DNA of 6,606 nucleotides from Chitinophagaceae bacterium (lineage in GTDB: Bacteria > Bacteroidota > Bacteroidia > Chitinophagales > Chitinophagaceae), in assembly GCA_947378615.1 (NCBI GenBank), contig CANCKV010000188.1:1-6606 (forward strand), given 5' to 3'. Below the pieces are notes generated by a model. It did no database searches and had not been told where the DNA came from. It saw only the letters and a list, made by a program, of their open reading frames with translations. How positions within the stretch are numbered: position 1 is the stretch's first letter; every line of letters starts with the position of its first letter. Positions 5,666 to 6,606 of this stretch are shown in pieces. The position numbers were made by a program, and so were the translations under genes.

Positions 5666-5682
5666 ATGATTAAAGTAATCAT
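5666..5682. promoter_or_regulatory. Perfect dyad, possible operator
   Basis: ATGATTA (5666-5672) and TAATCAT (5676-5682) are perfect inverted arms with a 3-bp AAG spacer. Another TAATCAT lies at 5714-5720. The size fits a dimeric regulator site in the divergent promoter region, but no binding protein can be named. Confidence 0.3.
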
Positions 5683-5947
5683 AATAAGTGTTCATCGTAA
5701 TGGTTGTGGTTTCTAATCATTAATTTTTCGCAAACTAATTTAAGTTGAATATTGAATAGGAAACATAAAATCCTTCATTTAAAAATTTGGATTAATCTTT
5801 CGAATCTAACCGGATTCCATTTCGTCAATAAATTGCAAATATTATTCAAGCTTATATTAGTTGTAATAAACTAACTACTTTCAATTTTATGGCTAAATAA
5901 GATGAATAGCTCTGAAGAAAAATAATAATTTAATTTTTTACCTTTTA

Positions 5948-6606
5948 ATGATTAAATATAAACCTGCCTTATTGACTTTTCTTTGTGTAGTTGCTTATTT
6001 ATTAGCTTTTGCACAGCAAGAGAATGATAATGTCGTTACCACTAGATTATTATCTATTAAAGACGGGCTCCCCTCAAGGGATGTAAAATGCATGGTTCAG
6101 GATAAGGAAGGATACATTTGGGTTGGTACAGAAAAAGGGTTGACAAGATATGATGGTCATACTTTTAAACTCTACAATCATAAAAGCTTTGGCTTACGTT
6201 GCGATTCTATAGAAAAATTGGCCATAGATAATCAAAATAATTTGATTATTCAATACCCTAAAAGCTTGAATCCATCACTTAGTTTTGAGGTATTGGACTT
6301 AAACACTAATAAATTACAATCTTTAAATACAATCTTCAAATCTACTCCTCTTGATTTAAGTCACCTATGCTTGATTGCAAACGATGAAACGGGAAATCTT
6401 AATATACTAACAGCTAAGCCCTATTGTTGGTACACATATAACAGTTCAAAAGGACTCGTAAAGCAGTTTCAATTTGATGGGTTAATTGATGGTTTAGCTG
6501 CCATTGAATCTGATTATTTATCTATTTACTACGGGAGTCATTTTACAGGTTCTTCTGCTTTTATTTCTATCCATTCCCTAGCAAATACTTTTCCTAGTTT
6601 TGAACA
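5948..6606 (+). CDS. Two-component regulator propeller sensor, 5' part
   Basis: The frame from ATG 5948 stays open through 219 codons to the window edge, so the gene is cut off at its 3' end. Residues 1-22 are a signal peptide (hydrophobic 'ALLTFLCVVAYLLAFA', probable cleavage before QQ). Residues 36-78 hold a Reg_prop (two-component regulator propeller) motif: 'LLSIKDGLPSRDVKCMVQD' then 'GYIWVGTEKGLTRYDGHTF'. In Bacteroidota this opens a periplasmic beta-propeller sensor which normally continues into a Y_Y_Y domain, a transmembrane helix, and a histidine kinase or a DNA-binding output. Which output is present cannot be seen. Residues beyond about 85 are more diverged, with no further clear propeller motif before the edge. 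The upstream in-frame stop (5903-5905) and the signal peptide support this ATG. It diverges from HU. The family call is good; the signal sensed is unknown. Confidence 0.82.
   Translation, partial: MIKYKPALLTFLCVVAYLLAFAQQENDNVVTTRLLSIKDGLPSRDVKCMVQDKEGYIWVGTEKGLTRYDGHTFKLYNHKSFGLRCDSIEKLAIDNQNNLIIQYPKSLNPSLSFEVLDLNTNKLQSLNTIFKSTPLDLSHLCLIANDETGNLNILTAKPYCWYTYNSSKGLVKQFQFDGLIDGLAAIESDYLSIYYGSHFTGSSAFISIHSLANTFPSFE

Larger units (their letters stand above)
5534..5947. other. Divergent intergenic spacer between HU and sensor gene
   Basis: About 414 bp of very AT-rich DNA without a credible ORF or RNA gene. It must hold the HU promoter (minus) and that of the sensor gene (plus). I see a possible HU -7 element (5597-5604), a dyad just downstream of it (5571-5592), a second perfect dyad (5666-5682) with an additional half-site at 5714-5720, and a weak 6-bp dyad (5857-5862/5869-5874). 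No good TAnnTTTG element is visible for the plus-strand gene. Confidence 0.7.

Noticed and set aside
5857..5874. TTAGTT/AACTAA inverted repeat upstream of the sensor gene
   Set aside because: Only 6 bp per arm in very AT-rich DNA; expected by chance.

Overview
The window looks like chromosomal DNA of a Bacteroidota bacterium, probably near Chitinophagaceae/Sphingobacteriia. This is inferred from AT-rich DNA, leaders without Shine-Dalgarno sites, an HU protein with the 'GRNI' arm typical of the phylum, a very small 'MPCGKKRKRHK...' basic protein of the AURKAIP1/COX24 type, an RNase G of the phylum's usual size, and the start of a two-component-regulator-propeller sensor. No plasmid, phage or insertion-sequence genes are seen.

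Layout. Six genes lie on the minus strand, so they read from right to left. HU (5234-5533), a membrane-anchored TPR protein (4361-5206, GTG start) and a 29-residue ribosomal-type protein (4215-4304) form a closely spaced unit closed by a long hairpin (4149-4195). RNase G (rng, 2435-3985, GTG start) follows and ends at a clear hairpin terminator (2343-2378). Next come a beta-helix lipoprotein (766-2169), with a large hairpin just ahead of its start codon, and an exported glutathione peroxidase (60-593). On the plus strand, diverging from HU across about 410 bp of AT-rich spacer, is the 5' part of a sensor gene (5948 to the window end) with a signal peptide and a Reg_prop motif.

How the genes fit together. 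HU, the mS38/bS22-like protein and RNase G all belong to nucleoid, ribosome and RNA housekeeping, so their proximity is coherent. The TPR protein is of unknown role. The lipoprotein and peroxidase are cell-envelope proteins and appear to be independent neighbours.

Most unusual signal. Two heptanucleotide tandem arrays each sit directly 3' of a minus-strand gene. One is perfect (TAGTGGT read on the minus strand, 1-62) and contributes the stop codon of the peroxidase gene. The other (721-762) is six degenerate heptads that keep only AGG. Both place a GG pair every 7 nt on the transcribed-RNA strand. Secondary signals are a terminator-like 5' hairpin before the lipoprotein, a 12-codon upstream ORF overlapping the rng GTG start, and dyads around the HU promoter region. 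I see no defence system, CRISPR array, tRNA or rRNA.
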